From: Fremontodendron californicum
Lineage: Eukaryota > Streptophyta > Magnoliopsida > Malvales > Malvaceae
Direction of reading: 5' to 3'
DNA length: 64,000 nucleotides
Assembly (NCBI GenBank): GCA_030761205.1
Contig: JAULJL010000021.1
Span: 12,443,160 to 12,507,159, forward strand
The translations under genes and the position numbers were made by a program. The stretch's first letter is position 1; every line of letters begins with the position of its first letter. This document shows, piece after piece, positions 32,881-45,979 of this stretch. The notes beneath the pieces are model-generated. The model made no database searches and had not been told where the DNA came from. It worked only from the letters and a program-made list of their open reading frames with translations.

Positions 32881-32998
32881 AATTATATATATATATATAT
32901 ATCAAAGAATGACAAGATGTTCAAAAATAGAAAAAAGAAAGATATGGGTTGTTTTTTAGTAATTAATGACCATCACCAACGAGGCAAAGATATGACTT

Positions 32999-33085
32999 CT
33001 TTATGCTTTTCTTACCCCTTTTGCTATACACTTGTTTATGCTTTTCTTATCCCTTTTGCTATACACTTCTTTATGCTTTTCTTCT
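32999..33085 (+). repeat. Three-copy 35-bp tandem repeat
   Basis: TTTATGCTTTTCTTACCCCT followed by TTTGCTATACACTTG occurs twice in full, and a third copy is partial. It is short and noncoding. Confidence 0.8.
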
Positions 33086-33837
33086 GTTCATTGATAAGTA
33101 AAACTTTGGAAACACGCCAATTAACTCATTCTTATAACATTAATTAAAGTAGATATATATTGTATTTGTATCTTGTTTATATTATTTTTTATGTAATAAT
33201 TGTATTTAAAATACTATATATTTATATAAATTTTGATACGTTCATAATTCGTGTTATATAAATTTTAATATGTTTGTGTATTCGTGTTGTAGTGATTTTT
33301 CTCGTATTATGTTTGTTTCGTGTCCAAAATTATTTAATATTTTTATTTTTGCACAAAAATAATAGTTATACATAGATTTTTTTTAGTATACCATTAAAAT
33401 AACATGTGGACTTATAATTCACTTTACAAACCATAATAATCTTTTATTACAATTTGTAATTATCTATTTACACTAATCAATAGTCTAAGAATTGTATAAT
33501 TTGATTGGATCCAAAGAAAACATTAACAAATAATAAATACACAATGAACTAAATGAAAAATTACATATATTCATAGAAAGCTAGCATTAGTTTGATTGAA
33601 TTCATAAATCCATGCTATAGTTACTATTTAAAATGTTATTATATGAAAAAAAAATTATGATAAGCTCATTATATGATTTAATTAAAATGGTATATATGTA
33701 AAACCAAAAACGAAATAGAAAGAGAAGAAAAGTAAAATGGGATTATGTGAGAGGGATACTCTAATATATTTATTTATTTATATAAGGTATAAATATATAA
33801 AATTTTATTATTAAAAAATATTAAATTTAATGCCATG

Positions 33838-34050
33838 TAGACTTGGCCAGACTCAAACCAAATCGGGTTTGGATAGGATTTTGTGATCCGAATCTATTCG
33901 AATTGACTTTGATTACTATTTAATTAATAAAAAATATATATTTTTTAAAATTTCATAATAAAAATATATAAAATTAATATAAAAATTATTTTTGAATATT
34001 TTAATATATTCAAATAGTAAAAAGGGCTTTCGAGCCAGGTTCGAGCAAGC
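33838..34050. mobile_element. Family B MITE, decayed
   Basis: It begins TAGACTTGGCCAGACTC, has the AT-rich core with AAAATATTTAA-like blocks and a GAGCCAGGTTCGAGCAAG end zone. The right terminus is lost. Confidence 0.55.
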
Positions 34051-36600
34051 AATACGAGAACACGAAAAAATAACTTATATAGTTAAATATAGGCATCCAA
34101 TGGAACCAACTTACACATAGATTTAATAATTTTGTACACCATACAATTATACAATAAGAGAACAAGAAAAAGTAATACGAATATATGAACATGTCAAAAT
34201 CTATATAATACAAATTATTAATGTGTCGAAATTTATGTAAATATATAATACCTTAAAAATGATTATGATACGAAAAAATAACACAAATACATGAATTACC
34301 ACTAAATTACCCAAAAAAAAAAAGTTAGAACTAAGGAATTAATACCATTTTCTCATACTAATAATGCAATTACTCTTTACAATAAAAGGTGGAAAAAGAA
34401 AATTAAAAACAATATTCCAAATTCCAAACAATTCGACCATTTTTGTTCTTTTCTGCGGTTTTTATCAAGGTCAAAAAATTGGACCAGAGGTCAATTCGGT
34501 AAGATCTCTGGTCATTGATCTGATTGATTAGATTGCTCGATTTAATTAAAATAATTTTAAATATTAAAAAATAATTTTAATATTAAATTAGTAATAAATA
34601 TAGTAAGTAATTGATAAAAATATATAGTTGATTTAATGGTATAATCTTTAATATAAAACTAAAAATTTCAAAATTCAAATCCCATTACTTGCATAAAAAA
34701 TATATAAATTTGTTTTGTACCAATTTTATCCAATTATTTACTGGTTGAATCAATTTTTTATCAGTTCAATGAATCCTCGATTCTATACATTATATCATAA
34801 GATCTCCAATTCTTGATCGAATCAATTCGATCCAATTTTTCATCAATAATTTTTACCAAGGCTTATATAGGAAAAAAGAAAACATAGGAAGTACAAAGCC
34901 TGGAAGTAGCACCTAGAATTGCATGAAATGTGATTCCTACGACAAACATCACTTTTGTAAGAACACACTTTCTTCACAAATGACACAAATGTCTGGTCTT
35001 TAAAGACAAAAGGGATCTGTTTGGATTGGAAAGACAAAATGTTGGGATTTTCTTTCATATTCCCTATAATTTCCTTTTCAGTCCTTTTTTTTCCCTGATT
35101 TTCTCGTTTTCTTTCCCATTTCTCATCTTTTATTAATTTAATTCTTTCGGCAACAAAGATTGGAATGCGTAATGGAGACGGTGCCATCATAAGATACTCT
35201 ATCTATGATTTAAAATAAAGTTTATTAATTTATTAATTATAACAGCTTTAACATTACGTTTTCTCTAAGGTTTGGACTATGAAAAGGTTATAATTTTCAT
35301 ACATGTTTTGGTTCCTTCCAGCAAATATAAATTATTATTATTATGTAAATAAGCAATTGAGATTCACATATAAGTAAATTAAATCAATTTGAGTAAAAAA
35401 CAGTTTTGATAATTTTGAACATGACATGATTACACGATATGAACACAATACGAAAAAATAATTAAAACATTATAATACAAAAAAATAATATAAACACAAC
35501 ACGAATACACAATAATATCAAAATCTATATAACACAAATTATTAACATATTAAAATTTATATAAATATATAATAGTTAAACACATTATGACACGTAAAAA
35601 TAACATAAACACGACCCACAAGTATACGGATTAGTAGATTTAATAATAAAAAATGCCTAAAAATAAGACCACTTGATTTTTCTTTTAAAAACTTTTCAAA
35701 TTATATAAATTATATAACGATATATCCCTTAAAATTTTATTATAAGCAACATTATAGTTGTTTTCTTCATACATTATATAAAAAAAATTATATAATACAC
35801 TGTCAGTAAATTTAAAATTTTCATCAATAGATTTAACAGGATTATATATATTCTTGTAGGATATAGAAAAAATATTTATCAATTTCTTAATTCCATTTGT
35901 AAAATTTAAAAACTTCACCAGTGATGTATAAAAAATAGGTTCCTATATAAAATGTTATGGATGGAAATCCAAAATTGACATATAATCATTCACTTTTCTA
36001 TCATGTTATAGTTAACAATTCCATTTTTTCAAAAAGGGATTTTTCTTTCTTAGGATTGACCCTAAGGATGTTAAGTTTTTTTTTTTTTTTTTTCATTATA
36101 TAATTGGTCCTAATCTTGGACTTTCAATGAAATGGACCTCAATCTTATCAAAATTTTATTTTATTTATTATATTATTCAATATGTAACAACAATTTGAAA
36201 AAATAAAATAAAATCAAAGTGAATAACTGAAGATGTCATTGCAAATCTAAGCATATATACTTATTCTTGTCCTTTATATAGAAGCATATGAAAAAGTAAC
36301 AATCCTCTTTTTAATCTTAAAAAAAATAATGTTTACCACCTTTATACCTTGAGTAAGACTAGTTTCTTCTTTACAAATTTAATTGTTCTTTATTCAGTCA
36401 AAATTAGGATGCTAATTAAGAATCGTTTATGTTCTAAGCTCTCTTCCAAAGCCACTGTTTTTTTTTTTTTTACAGTAATTAATTCTTTTATCTGATTCCT
36501 GAAATCCAAGGATGATATTAAAATTAATAAAAGATTGACTCAATCATCTGCCTCGACAATAAGTAAAATGCTTTTGAATTTTATGAGTATCGAGTTTCTT
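34051..36600. other. AT-rich intergenic DNA
   Basis: No supported gene. Decayed family C fragments (ACACGA-rich, with TATATAATACAAATTATTAA-like blocks) are visible near 34050-34290 and 35405-35640. The open frame at 34843-35190 (-) shows no family features. Confidence 0.5.
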
Positions 36601-36604
36601 GTAG

Positions 36605-36863
36605 AACTGTTCATTGGTTTGGGCCTCATTTTTTTTTTTGTTTAAGTTTGGTTCGAGTCGAGTTCATACGGATCCGAAAATTCATTTTATTGTTTAAAAA
36701 ATATTAAAATATTATTTTTATATTTTATAATTAAATTAAAATTAATTTTTTTTTATTTAATGAATAATAATTTGGGCTGAACCGAATTATAAAAATCCTT
36801 ACTCAAACCTGGCCCAATTCGGATCAGACCAGACGAGAAACCCGATCCTTGGTCAGGTCTAGT
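36605..36863. mobile_element. Family B MITE
   Basis: It runs from AACTGTTCATTGGTTTGGGC to CCTTGGTCAGGTCTA with the typical AT core, in reverse orientation. No clear target duplication was found. Confidence 0.6.
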
Positions 36864-37519
36864 CTCTTGTTAGTATTAATCTCGAATGCAATTGAAGGCT
36901 TTTTTTGTTGTTGTTAATATTCAGAAATTAAAATTTTTTATTTTAAATATATTTTACAATTAATATTTTTACTTAAATTTTGTCCAAAATCTCACCTAAA
37001 TCGAGTTAAATCTTTCAAATCTGACGAATAATCTGATCCTTGAATAGGTGTAAGTATGTGTACATCTTCTGTATTTACTACATGTATACTTTTTATGATA
37101 ATTATTTTTGCAGCCATTATTACATAGATTGTGTATCTCTCACTCAATCATGGACCCCAAGCTTCAATTCAATAGCAGTGCTTGCCTACAGTTCACTTAC
37201 AAATATTAATCAATTTTTTTTCTTCCAAATGACAATGGAAAAAGAAAAATAAACTAAAAAAAAAAATCCCATCTCGTTTGAATATCAAAATAATTAAAAA
37301 AATAATTAGAACAAATTTTTATTCTATAGTTAATTAGAATCTGAAAGTTAATATTAATCTGAGAAATTTTAGTGTAAGTAGGCAAATTTATCAAGATATT
37401 GATATTTTTTTTAATTTTCAAATTACCTATATTTCGTAATTATTTATCAAAATGCGTTGTTTTTTTATCTGTTGGGAAGTCGCCACAACTTCATATTTTA
37501 TTTTATTTTTTAAAATTAG

Positions 37520-37556
37520 GCTCGGAAGTCGCCATATGATATGGCGACTTCCGAGC
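37520..37556. repeat. Perfect subterminal palindrome of the MULE (left)
   Basis: Two 18-bp arms (GCTCGGAAGTCGCCATAT and its reverse complement) flank one central G. A half-site GGGAAGTCGCC lies at about 37484. The shared core is GGAAGTCGCCATAT. Confidence 0.9.
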
Positions 37557-37588
37557 TTGAAAATGAAACAAAAAAAATAAAAAACACT

Positions 37589-37619
37589 GGGAAGTCGCCA
37601 TATGATATGGCGACTACCC
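37589..37619. repeat. Second left subterminal palindrome of the MULE
   Basis: GGGAAGTCGCCATAT, a central G, and ATATGGCGACTACCC; one mismatch between the arms. Confidence 0.88.
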
Positions 37620-37782
37620 AACACCTTTTTTAATTATTTAATTTAATATTTAATTACTTAATTATTTAATTTATTTATTTATTTAATTATTTAATTTAAT
37701 TTTAAAAAATATATTTTTTAAATTATTTTAAAAGCCTAAATAATTTATTTTTTATAATATTATTATTTGTATATATAATTAA

Positions 37783-40602
37783 TTATTTATTTATATAATG
37801 ATAAATAAGAATGTAATTTATAAATAAAAATAAATCATCATATAACATGGAATGTGAATATGTAAATATTACGAAATATGTAAATATTACAGGTGCAGAA
37901 CATGTAATTGGTTCATTATTGATGCGAATTCTCCCCCGATGTCCGAGGCTGATAAGGAAATTTTCGATGGCTATGACCTTCATTTCTGCATAATCCACAA
38001 CGTTTTGGTTGGCCTTTCTCCCTGAGGTCCATTTCATTACGAATACGACTTGATTTTGGCCAACCATGTGGATCTCTTCGCATTTCTGGATTGGGACACA
38101 CTTCTGGTCCATTTTATTGAGGCCAATAACCTTCATTTGCAATTGCTTCAAACTCATGCCTATAAACATTGAATATAGTGTCAAGTTTATAGACATTGTC
38201 CACATATTGCATGCAATCTATATGGACATGTGCACAAGCAACAAGTACATGTAAACAAGGAAACCTTTGTGCTTGAAACTTCCCACAGTCACACCACATC
38301 TCACTAAGATTTACTTTGTACTTCATTGCAGCAACTCCCTCTTGTGGGTCAAGTAACTCCTCAATAAAAAAAGATTGATTTGCGCGAATAAAATTACGAA
38401 CCGAGTGGGAGTTAGCTTTCCTACGATTTTCTTGCATTGCCATTGTGACTGTTTCACAGTATATGTGCCCTCCCTCGATCATTGTTTGTTGCTTGTTGCC
38501 ATCTTAACAAAAAGTTCAGCCAACCTATAATATGTTGCCTGCACCAAAATAGTAATGGGAAGATGGCGCTTCCCCTTCAACACTGAATTGATAGATTCAG
38601 CTAGGTTGGTTGTCATATGCCCATAGCGTCTTCCTTCGTCATATGATTGGGCCCACTTCTCCTTGGGGATCCTATCAAGCCAATTAGCCGCCTCTGCGTA
38701 TTCTCCACGAAGAATCTCATACATCCAATGAAAATGGGGTCGCCTCAACTCGTATCCTGATAAAATTTTTTATAAAAAAAAAAAAAACTTGTTAATTTCA
38801 GTATTATTTTATATATTAAAATAAATATAAGAGAGAAAATAAATATGATCCAATTCCATACCCATGTTGACAATTTCTCGACGCAATTTCTTATTGTTAA
38901 ACCTCTTCATGAAGTTAGTTGCAATGTGTCGAATGCAGTACACATAGTATGCATTTGGAGGATTCATGTCGATCAGACATTAAGCATATGCCAGGTTGTG
39001 TTGTCACATGTGTACGCAAATTAGTGAGAAAGAATGACCAAGCCTCCGCTGTCTCACCCTCCATAATGGCAAAGGCAATTGGTAGTATATTTCGGTTGCC
39101 ATCTTGTGCAATAGCTAACAACAATGTTATTTGTATTTTCCATATAAGAATGTACCGTCTATTTGCACAATAGGTTTGCAATACGAAAACCCTTCAATAC
39201 ACGAGTTAAATGTCCAAAAGAGTCGATGGAATATTCTCTTACCCTAGACTATTCGATCACCATGATATGCAGATATCGTTTGCAATTCCACAATTGTACC
39301 AGGAAGGAAATGTTGCATTGCACCCAACCATTTAGGTAGATCATTGTACGATCTATCCCAATTGCCAAAGACTCGAATAATTGCCTTTTGCTTTGCTTTC
39401 CATGTTTTCCTATAAAAAGTGATGTATCCATACTGGATTCGTATCTCAGCGATCAAAACTAAAACGAAAATCTCCGGATTTGCTTGGACCAATGACAGAA
39501 TGCATGAACAGATCATGTCAGAATCTAATTTGCAATGATCCTGTGAAATTCTTCCTTATTTGCAAGTATGAGGCCCATTATATTTTCTAATTTCCCATAC
39601 TTGTTTCTTCTTCATGAATGTTGCCCTTATTCTCCAATTGCACATTTTCCCATACATTGGACACTTGCCATGATATTTGGTTGGCTTGGATTCAATAACT
39701 TTGTAATCTATAGAGTTTTTGATGTTGTAGTGCTTAATAGCTGAAAGCATAGCCTCTTTCGTTCAAAATTGTAACCCAACATAGAGATTAACTGTAGATG
39801 GATTCCAACTCAAAGGTGCAGCAAATGTATGACCATATTCAGGAAATTCTGGCACTTGCATTGCATCCAGATCCAGGGTACGCATATGGGATGCAGTCTC
39901 ATAAGGGGGAAAACCTCCATAAGTGTTGATATCAGGGCCAACGTCTCTGTCAGAATCATTTCTCTCATAATTGTCATTTGCGAATTCAGCATACTCTTCT
40001 TCTTGCTCACTAAAGTCACCAATATATTCACCATGGGCTCCACATGACTGAACGGGATCATCACCAGCTGGCACATCATCCAGGGCAATAGGAATTGTTG
40101 GTGAGACAAATGAATTATGAAACTTTGTAACTTGAGATGGCACTTCTTCTAGGGGAACGTTGTATGAAGTGGGAACATAATACAACGGTTGAGAATCATC
40201 ATCTTCTGGAAGCCCACAATCCTCAATGTCATCATATAATTCAAGTACACCAACATTTTCAAATGTCTCGTGAGCATGAAACATTCCTCTCACATCATCA
40301 TCATCTTCTAGTGGATAAGTCCTATATAGAACACATCCTTCACCAATAGAAAGAGGAAGCCTATACTTAATCTCTGAAACTCTTTTGGTATTTTCAGCTT
40401 TGATTTTTGTATGAATTATCACCTTCAGTTCATCTAATGTGACGTCTTCACCAACACGAAAGCTTTTAGGACGTTCACAGTCAAAGGTAGCATCTTCATC
40501 AGTGTTATGAATTTGGCCATTATAGTAGACCAATATGACCACTATGTTGCTCATGTTGTGTAGTAATGAAAGTGAGAAGGATGAGAACGAAGGTATTATC
40601 AC
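37783..40602 (-). pseudogene. MULE transposase (mudrA-like), broken
   Basis: The coding remnant starts near 40602 or the inner Met at 40557 (MSNIVVILVYYNGQIH). It has an acidic N-terminal region and then a MuDR zinc-type DNA-binding region (GKCPMYGKMCNWRIRATF, GPHTC). The transposase core follows: VQIDGTFLYGKY with the first Asp, LAIAQDGNRNILPIAFAIME, AWSFFL and CLMSDRH with the second Asp. A GHMTTNLAESINSVLKG segment, a SWIM zinc finger (CDCGKFQAQRFPCLHVLVAC) and a knuckle end it. A 105-bp GT..AG intron appears to lie at 38757-38861. In-frame stops occur near 39770, 39553 and 39250, with frameshifts near 39140, 38480 and 38115. The knuckle CGLCRNEGHSHRKF has lost its last Cys. Transposase would bind the TIRs and cut the element out; this copy cannot. 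Confidence 0.85.
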
Positions 40603-40765
40603 TCAATAAAAGAAATAAGAAATAGAGAATGATGAGAATGAGAATGAGAATGACAAGGTATTATCACTAACACCAGAAAATAACAACTAAGATTGAGAAT
40701 GAGGAGAGAATGAAAAAGGAATATCATATTTATAATGGTTTATTGAGTAAAATATGGTGAAAATT

Positions 40766-41420
40766 TGTTGAATCTGATTCCCATTTTTCAGCTGACAAGT
40801 CCCATCCTTTGAAACTGTTGAATCTGATTCCCATTTTTTCTGACAAGTTCCATCCTTTGAAACTGTTGAATCTGATTTCTATTTTTCTGCTGACAAGTCC
40901 CATCCTTTGAAACTGTTGAACCTGATTTCCATTTTTCTACTGATAAATCAAATCATGGTGAAAAACTGTTGATTCTGATTCCCATTTTTTTCCTCATAAA
41001 TCCCATCACGGTGAAAATTTGTTGAATCTGATATTTTTCAACTGATAAGTCCCATCCTTTGAAACTATTGAATCTGATTCTCATTTTTCTGCTGACAAGT
41101 CTCATCCTTTGAAATTGTTGAATTTGATTCTCATTTTTCTGCTGATAAATCTAATCATGGTGAAAAACTGTTGATTCTGATTCGGATTTTTTTGCTCATA
41201 AATCCCATCATGGTGAAAAACTGTTGATTTTGATTTCCATTTTTTCAGCTGATAAATCCCATCCTTTGAAACTGTTGATTCTGATTCCCATTTTTCTGCT
41301 GACAAGTCCCATCCTTTGAAACTGTTGAATCTAATTCCCATTTTTTTCAAACTCTTTATTGACTGAAAAAACTGATTTATGACTCAGCAAAAATCTACTG
41401 ATATATCCCATCCTTGAAAC
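40766..41420. repeat. 50-bp tandem array upstream of the MULE transposase
   Basis: About 13 diverged units of the form GTTGAATCTGATTCCCATTT, TTC.GCTGACAAGTCCCATCC and TTTGAAACT repeat head to tail. The array lies between the transposase start and the right TIR, so it occupies the promoter or 5' UTR. The open frame on the minus strand here is repeat-derived. Confidence 0.85.
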
Positions 41421-41588
41421 TGATTCTAATTCAGATTTTTTTAGGCTTATAAAAAATAAAATTAATAACATTTTTATAAAATTAATAAAAAAATGTATCA
41501 ATTAATAAAATTAATAAAAAAAATTATAAGCTTAAAAAATTAATATAATTATAAAATAATTTACAAATAAAACAAAAAAAATGAACAA

Positions 41589-41760
41589 GGGAAATCGCCA
41601 TATCATATGGCGACTTCCCTTATTCAAATTGCAAATTTTTTTGCAAATAAAGCACATAATCATCATATGATATGGCGACTTCTGTGCTTCATTTGCAAAA
41701 ATAAAAAAAAAAAATTGCATTTGACAATTGGGAAGTCGCCATATCATATGGCGACTTCCT
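41589..41760. repeat. Right subterminal palindromes of the MULE
   Basis: Two near-perfect palindromes occur, at 41589-41619 (GGGAAATCGCCATAT, C, ATATGGCGACTTCCC) and 41730-41760 (GGGAAGTCGCCATAT, C, ATATGGCGACTTCCT). A half-site CATATGATATGGCGACTTC lies between them, near 41664. The spacing mirrors that of the left end. Confidence 0.9.
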
Positions 41761-41944
41761 AACGGGTAAAAAACTAGCGCGTTTTGGTAAATAATTTGAG
41801 AAGTTCGATATTTTGATAAATAATTTTTTTTATCAGTATTTAAATAAAAAAACCAAGTATCGTTCAATGCTTTTTCAATAAAATTTTAAACGGCTTTAAA
41901 AAAAATCGACAACCAAATAGAATCTAAAATTATAAAAATAATTG

Positions 41945-42205
41945 CTAAAAAAAATTAGAGACACAATTAGATGACACGAATATAACACAAAACAAAAAAA
42001 AAAAAAATTAAAACACGAAACAAAAAAAAACACACTGATACGACACGAATATATATATATATATAAACATGTCAAAATCTATATAATACAAATTATTAAC
42101 ACGTCAAAATGTATACAAATATAAAACACTTTAAATATAATTATGATATAAAATATATATATATATATAAACACAATATTATATACAAATTGTCAGATCG
42201 GAGGA
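41945..42205. mobile_element. Family C MITE, decayed
   Basis: An ACACGA-rich stretch with the TATATAATACAAATTATTAA block and an end like ATTGTCAGATC. TA dinucleotide runs have expanded inside it (42050-42065, 42151-42168). Confidence 0.55.
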
Positions 42206-42544
42206 CCACATTTAAGTTTCAAGTAAAATTGCAGAAAAATATTTAACTCATTAATTTCACCTTATTGAAGTTTGTTGTCTTTTTATGGCGGCTTTCAAAA
42301 TTTCTTTCTTCAAAGATAAGATTTTTCTTCCTTTAATTAGTTTGAAAATTATTTTTCAAAATATTTTGACTTTCTAAGCCATAGTTTGTGTCGCTAACAT
42401 GCAAGTATTTTAGAATATGTAGACTTTTTGTTCTTGAGAAATTAGGTCTGTAGAATGTAGATTAAGTTATATTATTTTTTTATAATTTTTTTAAAAAATA
42501 TGATATAGTAAGTCTCCTAGTTTAGAAATTAAATCAAATCTCAT

Positions 42545-43040
42545 TAATTTTTTGCTAGGCTGGGTCGGGTTTGGGTTTGGAGTTGGATCAATAATTAATT
42601 TTTACTGTCCAGCTCGACCAATCTGTCTGATTTTAAACATATATGTTCAGTCCGAACCGAACCGTGTCTTTTCTTAAAGTTTTGTCTGTTGGCTGTTTGG
42701 TTTCAGACATGTCGATTCGGACCTTGACCGAACTGGTTCTTCCCAAGTGATTTGTCTATTCCGAATAGACATTTGATTCCCTATAAATACCGAGTTCAGT
42801 CATTGTTTTCTACACTGAAAAAATAATTCATTTCTTTTTCTTCTTGCTCTCGGTTTTTTCCTATTGTCTTCTGAGAGAGACCGACATCTTTTCTGGTTCG
42901 TTGTGTTGTTTCGAGTGTGCTCTCAACAACAACGTCATCGAAGAGACCTGAGACATGAATTACTATAATCTGTAAACACCTTAGTGACAGGCAATAATTG
43001 TTTTAAGATTAGAGGTTCAACCTTGACTCGATTTTGATTT
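42545..43040 (+). other. Orphan promoter-like region, possible LTR remnant
   Basis: CTATAAATACCG near 42781 is followed by a CT-rich leader-like stretch (TTTTCTTCTTGCTCTCGG) and then less AT-rich DNA. No gene follows. It resembles the R/U5 part of a plant LTR or a lost gene promoter, but no matching second LTR or TG..CA borders were found. Decayed family B sequence lies just upstream (42545-42720). Confidence 0.35.
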
Positions 43041-44148
43041 TTATTTTTATAAAATCAGTAAATTTATGTTCTTCATATATATGTTATATTTGTATTCGAT
43101 TTCAGTAAATAAATTCGGATTTATTAAGTTCTATTTTCTTTAATATTCGTACATATGCAATATTGAATATTTGAAACAACATTATCTCCAATAAATTATT
43201 TTTTTGAATATTTGATTCAACAGAAAATACATATATCTCCCTCAAAGAATTGAAATTCTACTTTCATCATATATAAATATTAAAACAAAATACTTATTAA
43301 TTAAAGGAGGAAATTAAAACAGATGTAATATGCAAGAAAACACTTTAACTTTGCAGAAAATTTGGCAATTTGATGGTTGACAAGTCCTGACTGATCAGTA
43401 CTACGTTTGTCTATTGTCAGTAAAATCCTACGAAATGTTGAATTTTTTATCATCATTTCTCCATAAAAAAACATGCTTAATTATAATCATTTAAAAAACT
43501 AAAAAAAAAAAAAAAGAAATGAATGCTTTTTTTATTATTATTATTATTATCAAAAGAGACAAAATAAATTGGAAAACACTTCATGATTCCTATTTGAGAA
43601 GTCACCGACTATCCTCCATCTCTCATTCCTTTCACAATAATTGGTGAACTTTTTTAACCGGTTGTTTAATTAATTAGTTTTTTTTAAGGTATATATTAAT
43701 TTTAGATTTAATATAAAAATACGACATATTTAATAAATATGAAATAATGTGATAAAAACGGCAAGGCATGTTCACACAGGAGCATTTCACCTGTAATTTT
43801 ATGTACTACAATCTTTCAATTATATCCAATCACAACACAAAATTATATAAGGGTCCATCACTTAAAAACATGGATTTCACATAATATTTTGGTGGGCCCT
43901 ATACAAATTAAGATTACGATTGGTTAATTGCACTACAGTAATTGTTGGTAATATGCTCCCTATTTAAACACAATTAAAATAACATGTTTAATACACATAT
44001 TGTATTCGTATTTAAAATTTTGACACATTTAATAATTTGTATTCATTGATATTTACACAAGTGATAATAAAAAAAATACGAAACACGACTTGCATTCATG
44101 GATTGCCGAATATAATTGCAAATTTGTAATACTTTAAACTAGTTAAGA
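43041..44148. other. AT-rich intergenic DNA
   Basis: No gene seen. It includes a TTA repeat near 43530 and a decayed family C-like stretch near 43980-44110. Confidence 0.45.
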
Positions 44149-44156
44149 GATTTTTC

Positions 44157-44407
44157 TAGATCTGACAATATTGGATACGACACGATTATGCGACACGAAC
44201 ACGACTTGGGAAAAAATAACTATAAACACGATACGAAAAAATAACACGAACACGACATGAATATATTAACACGAATATATACGAATGTCTCAAAATCTAT
44301 ATAATACGAATTATTAACATATTTATATAAATATAAAATACCGTAAACACGATTATGACACGACAAAATATATGAACACGACACGGATACACGAATTGCC
44401 AGGTCTA
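44157..44407. mobile_element. Family C MITE, well preserved
   Basis: It runs from TAGATCTGACAATATTGG to AATTGCCAGGTCTA (251 bp), so the ends are inverted repeats. Flanks GATTTTTC and GATTTTTT match at 7 of 8. The inside is made of short ACACGACACGA-like repeats on both sides of an AATTATTAACA core. Confidence 0.75.
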
Positions 44408-45975
44408 GATTTTTTTCTTAGGATTGCACTTTTTGTATTTTTTTTATTTTATATATTTTCATATTCAAACTATATATAATGTAAATATTAAAAAATAGAA
44501 AAATAGAACTTATAATTTTCAACTTATTTATTGATTTGAAATCAAAATTAAAACAAAATTACTAGAAATAAAAACTTTTATATTAAACAAACATAATAAA
44601 AATATAAATTAAATCTCAATTTCATTAAGAAGGAAGGAACCTACTAATTGTATTCCTTAACATAAATGATTTCACAATATTTATGTTTATCCTAAAAAGG
44701 AAGAAGTTTACTTCATGTATAATCATATTTATGTAGGATGGTTTCTTTTATAATTGAATGTTATATCTTTAACAAAAAAAATAAATAAATTGATAGAAAT
44801 TAAACATAATAATTTTCATAAAAAGTAATTTATTTTTTATAATCATATTTGTTTTATAATCACGTCAACCTATTTATGATGTGAAAATATTTGTGTCTTT
44901 CATAGATTGACCTGCCTAATTGTATATGATCTGTTTATAATTATTTGATTAATAATATATTAACAAACTTAATCCATTTTACTCAACATGTTTAAACTTA
45001 TTTATTGAATTATTAATATTAAAATACATAAAATAACTTATTATCCATATATATTTAAACAGGTTAGTCATGTATAAATGAGTTAATCTATTATATACCA
45101 ATAGATTAATCGTATTTAAATGTATAAACTGTGTCATACTATATAATCTCAAGTAATTAGTAAATATATTGTATTCATGTTAAAAATTTTGATCCGATTA
45201 GTTAGTTGTGTTGTCTCATTTATCTATTATTCTATTATTATAAATTACCAGCCTACTTAAAGTGTAACAAAAAAAAAAAAAAGGCAAGAGTAAACTATAA
45301 ATTTGAAAAATATGAAATGATAAAGAATATGAGATCAATGGTTTACTTAACCAAGAAATAAAATTTGTATTCCATTTTAACAAAGAATGATGGTAAATAA
45401 AAAAATTATATAAAATAAAATATGTTTTAATTATATCCAACACACCTTTTAATTAAAACGAAATGGAAAAATAAATTTTATCTTCGGTTTTGACTCTTCT
45501 TTTTTAATGAAAGTTTTCAAGCTAAATTCTATGTTGATTTTTTTTTTGTTATATTTTTTTTTCAATTTGATACAAACATAATATTAAATTAAATATATAA
45601 TTTACATTTTTTTCCTTATCACATTATTTAAAATTTTTTAAATTTTAATTTGATACAAATGAAATATTCTATTCTTGTTAAATTTTAATAAAACGCTATA
45701 AAAAATGTTTATAAAAATAACATTATGAAAAAAATATGTCGACTTTGATGCTCGCCCATCAAATTTGATCTTACAACATTACTACTAACTAATTTAATCA
45801 TAAATCACCAATGACTTGAAGAATAGAAGAAAGTAAAAAAAATAATAATAAAAAAAACTAACATATAATTTTTATTTTTAAAAAATAAAAATTTTATGTT
45901 AATTTATTATTTTTATTATTTTATTATTGTTAATTATTAAAATAAAATATTTGAAGGAATATATATTTTTTTTTA
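44408..45975. other. AT-rich intergenic DNA
   Basis: No supported gene; only short AT-rich open frames. Confidence 0.5.
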
Positions 45976-45979
45976 TTAT

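Larger units (their letters stand above)
37399..41837 (-). mobile_element. Degenerate Mutator-like element (MULE)
   Basis: Imperfect terminal inverted repeats of about 80 bp or more run inward from both ends. ATTTATCAAAATGCG at 37442 pairs with CGCGTTTTGGTAAAT at 41779, each followed inward by a TGTTGGGAAGTCGCC-like block. Between them lies a mudrA-type transposase on the minus strand. The possible 9-base flanks ATCAAGATA and ATTTAAATA match only 6 of 9, so the borders are approximate. Subterminal palindromes and an upstream tandem array are described separately. The element is inactive because the transposase is broken. Confidence 0.78.

Noticed and set aside
33220..33310. Short family C-like fragments
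   Set aside because: Too short and AT-rich to separate from chance similarity.
34843..35190. 115-codon open frame on the minus strand
   Set aside because: It is basic at the N-terminus but has no recognisable motif, splice context or conservation signal visible by eye.
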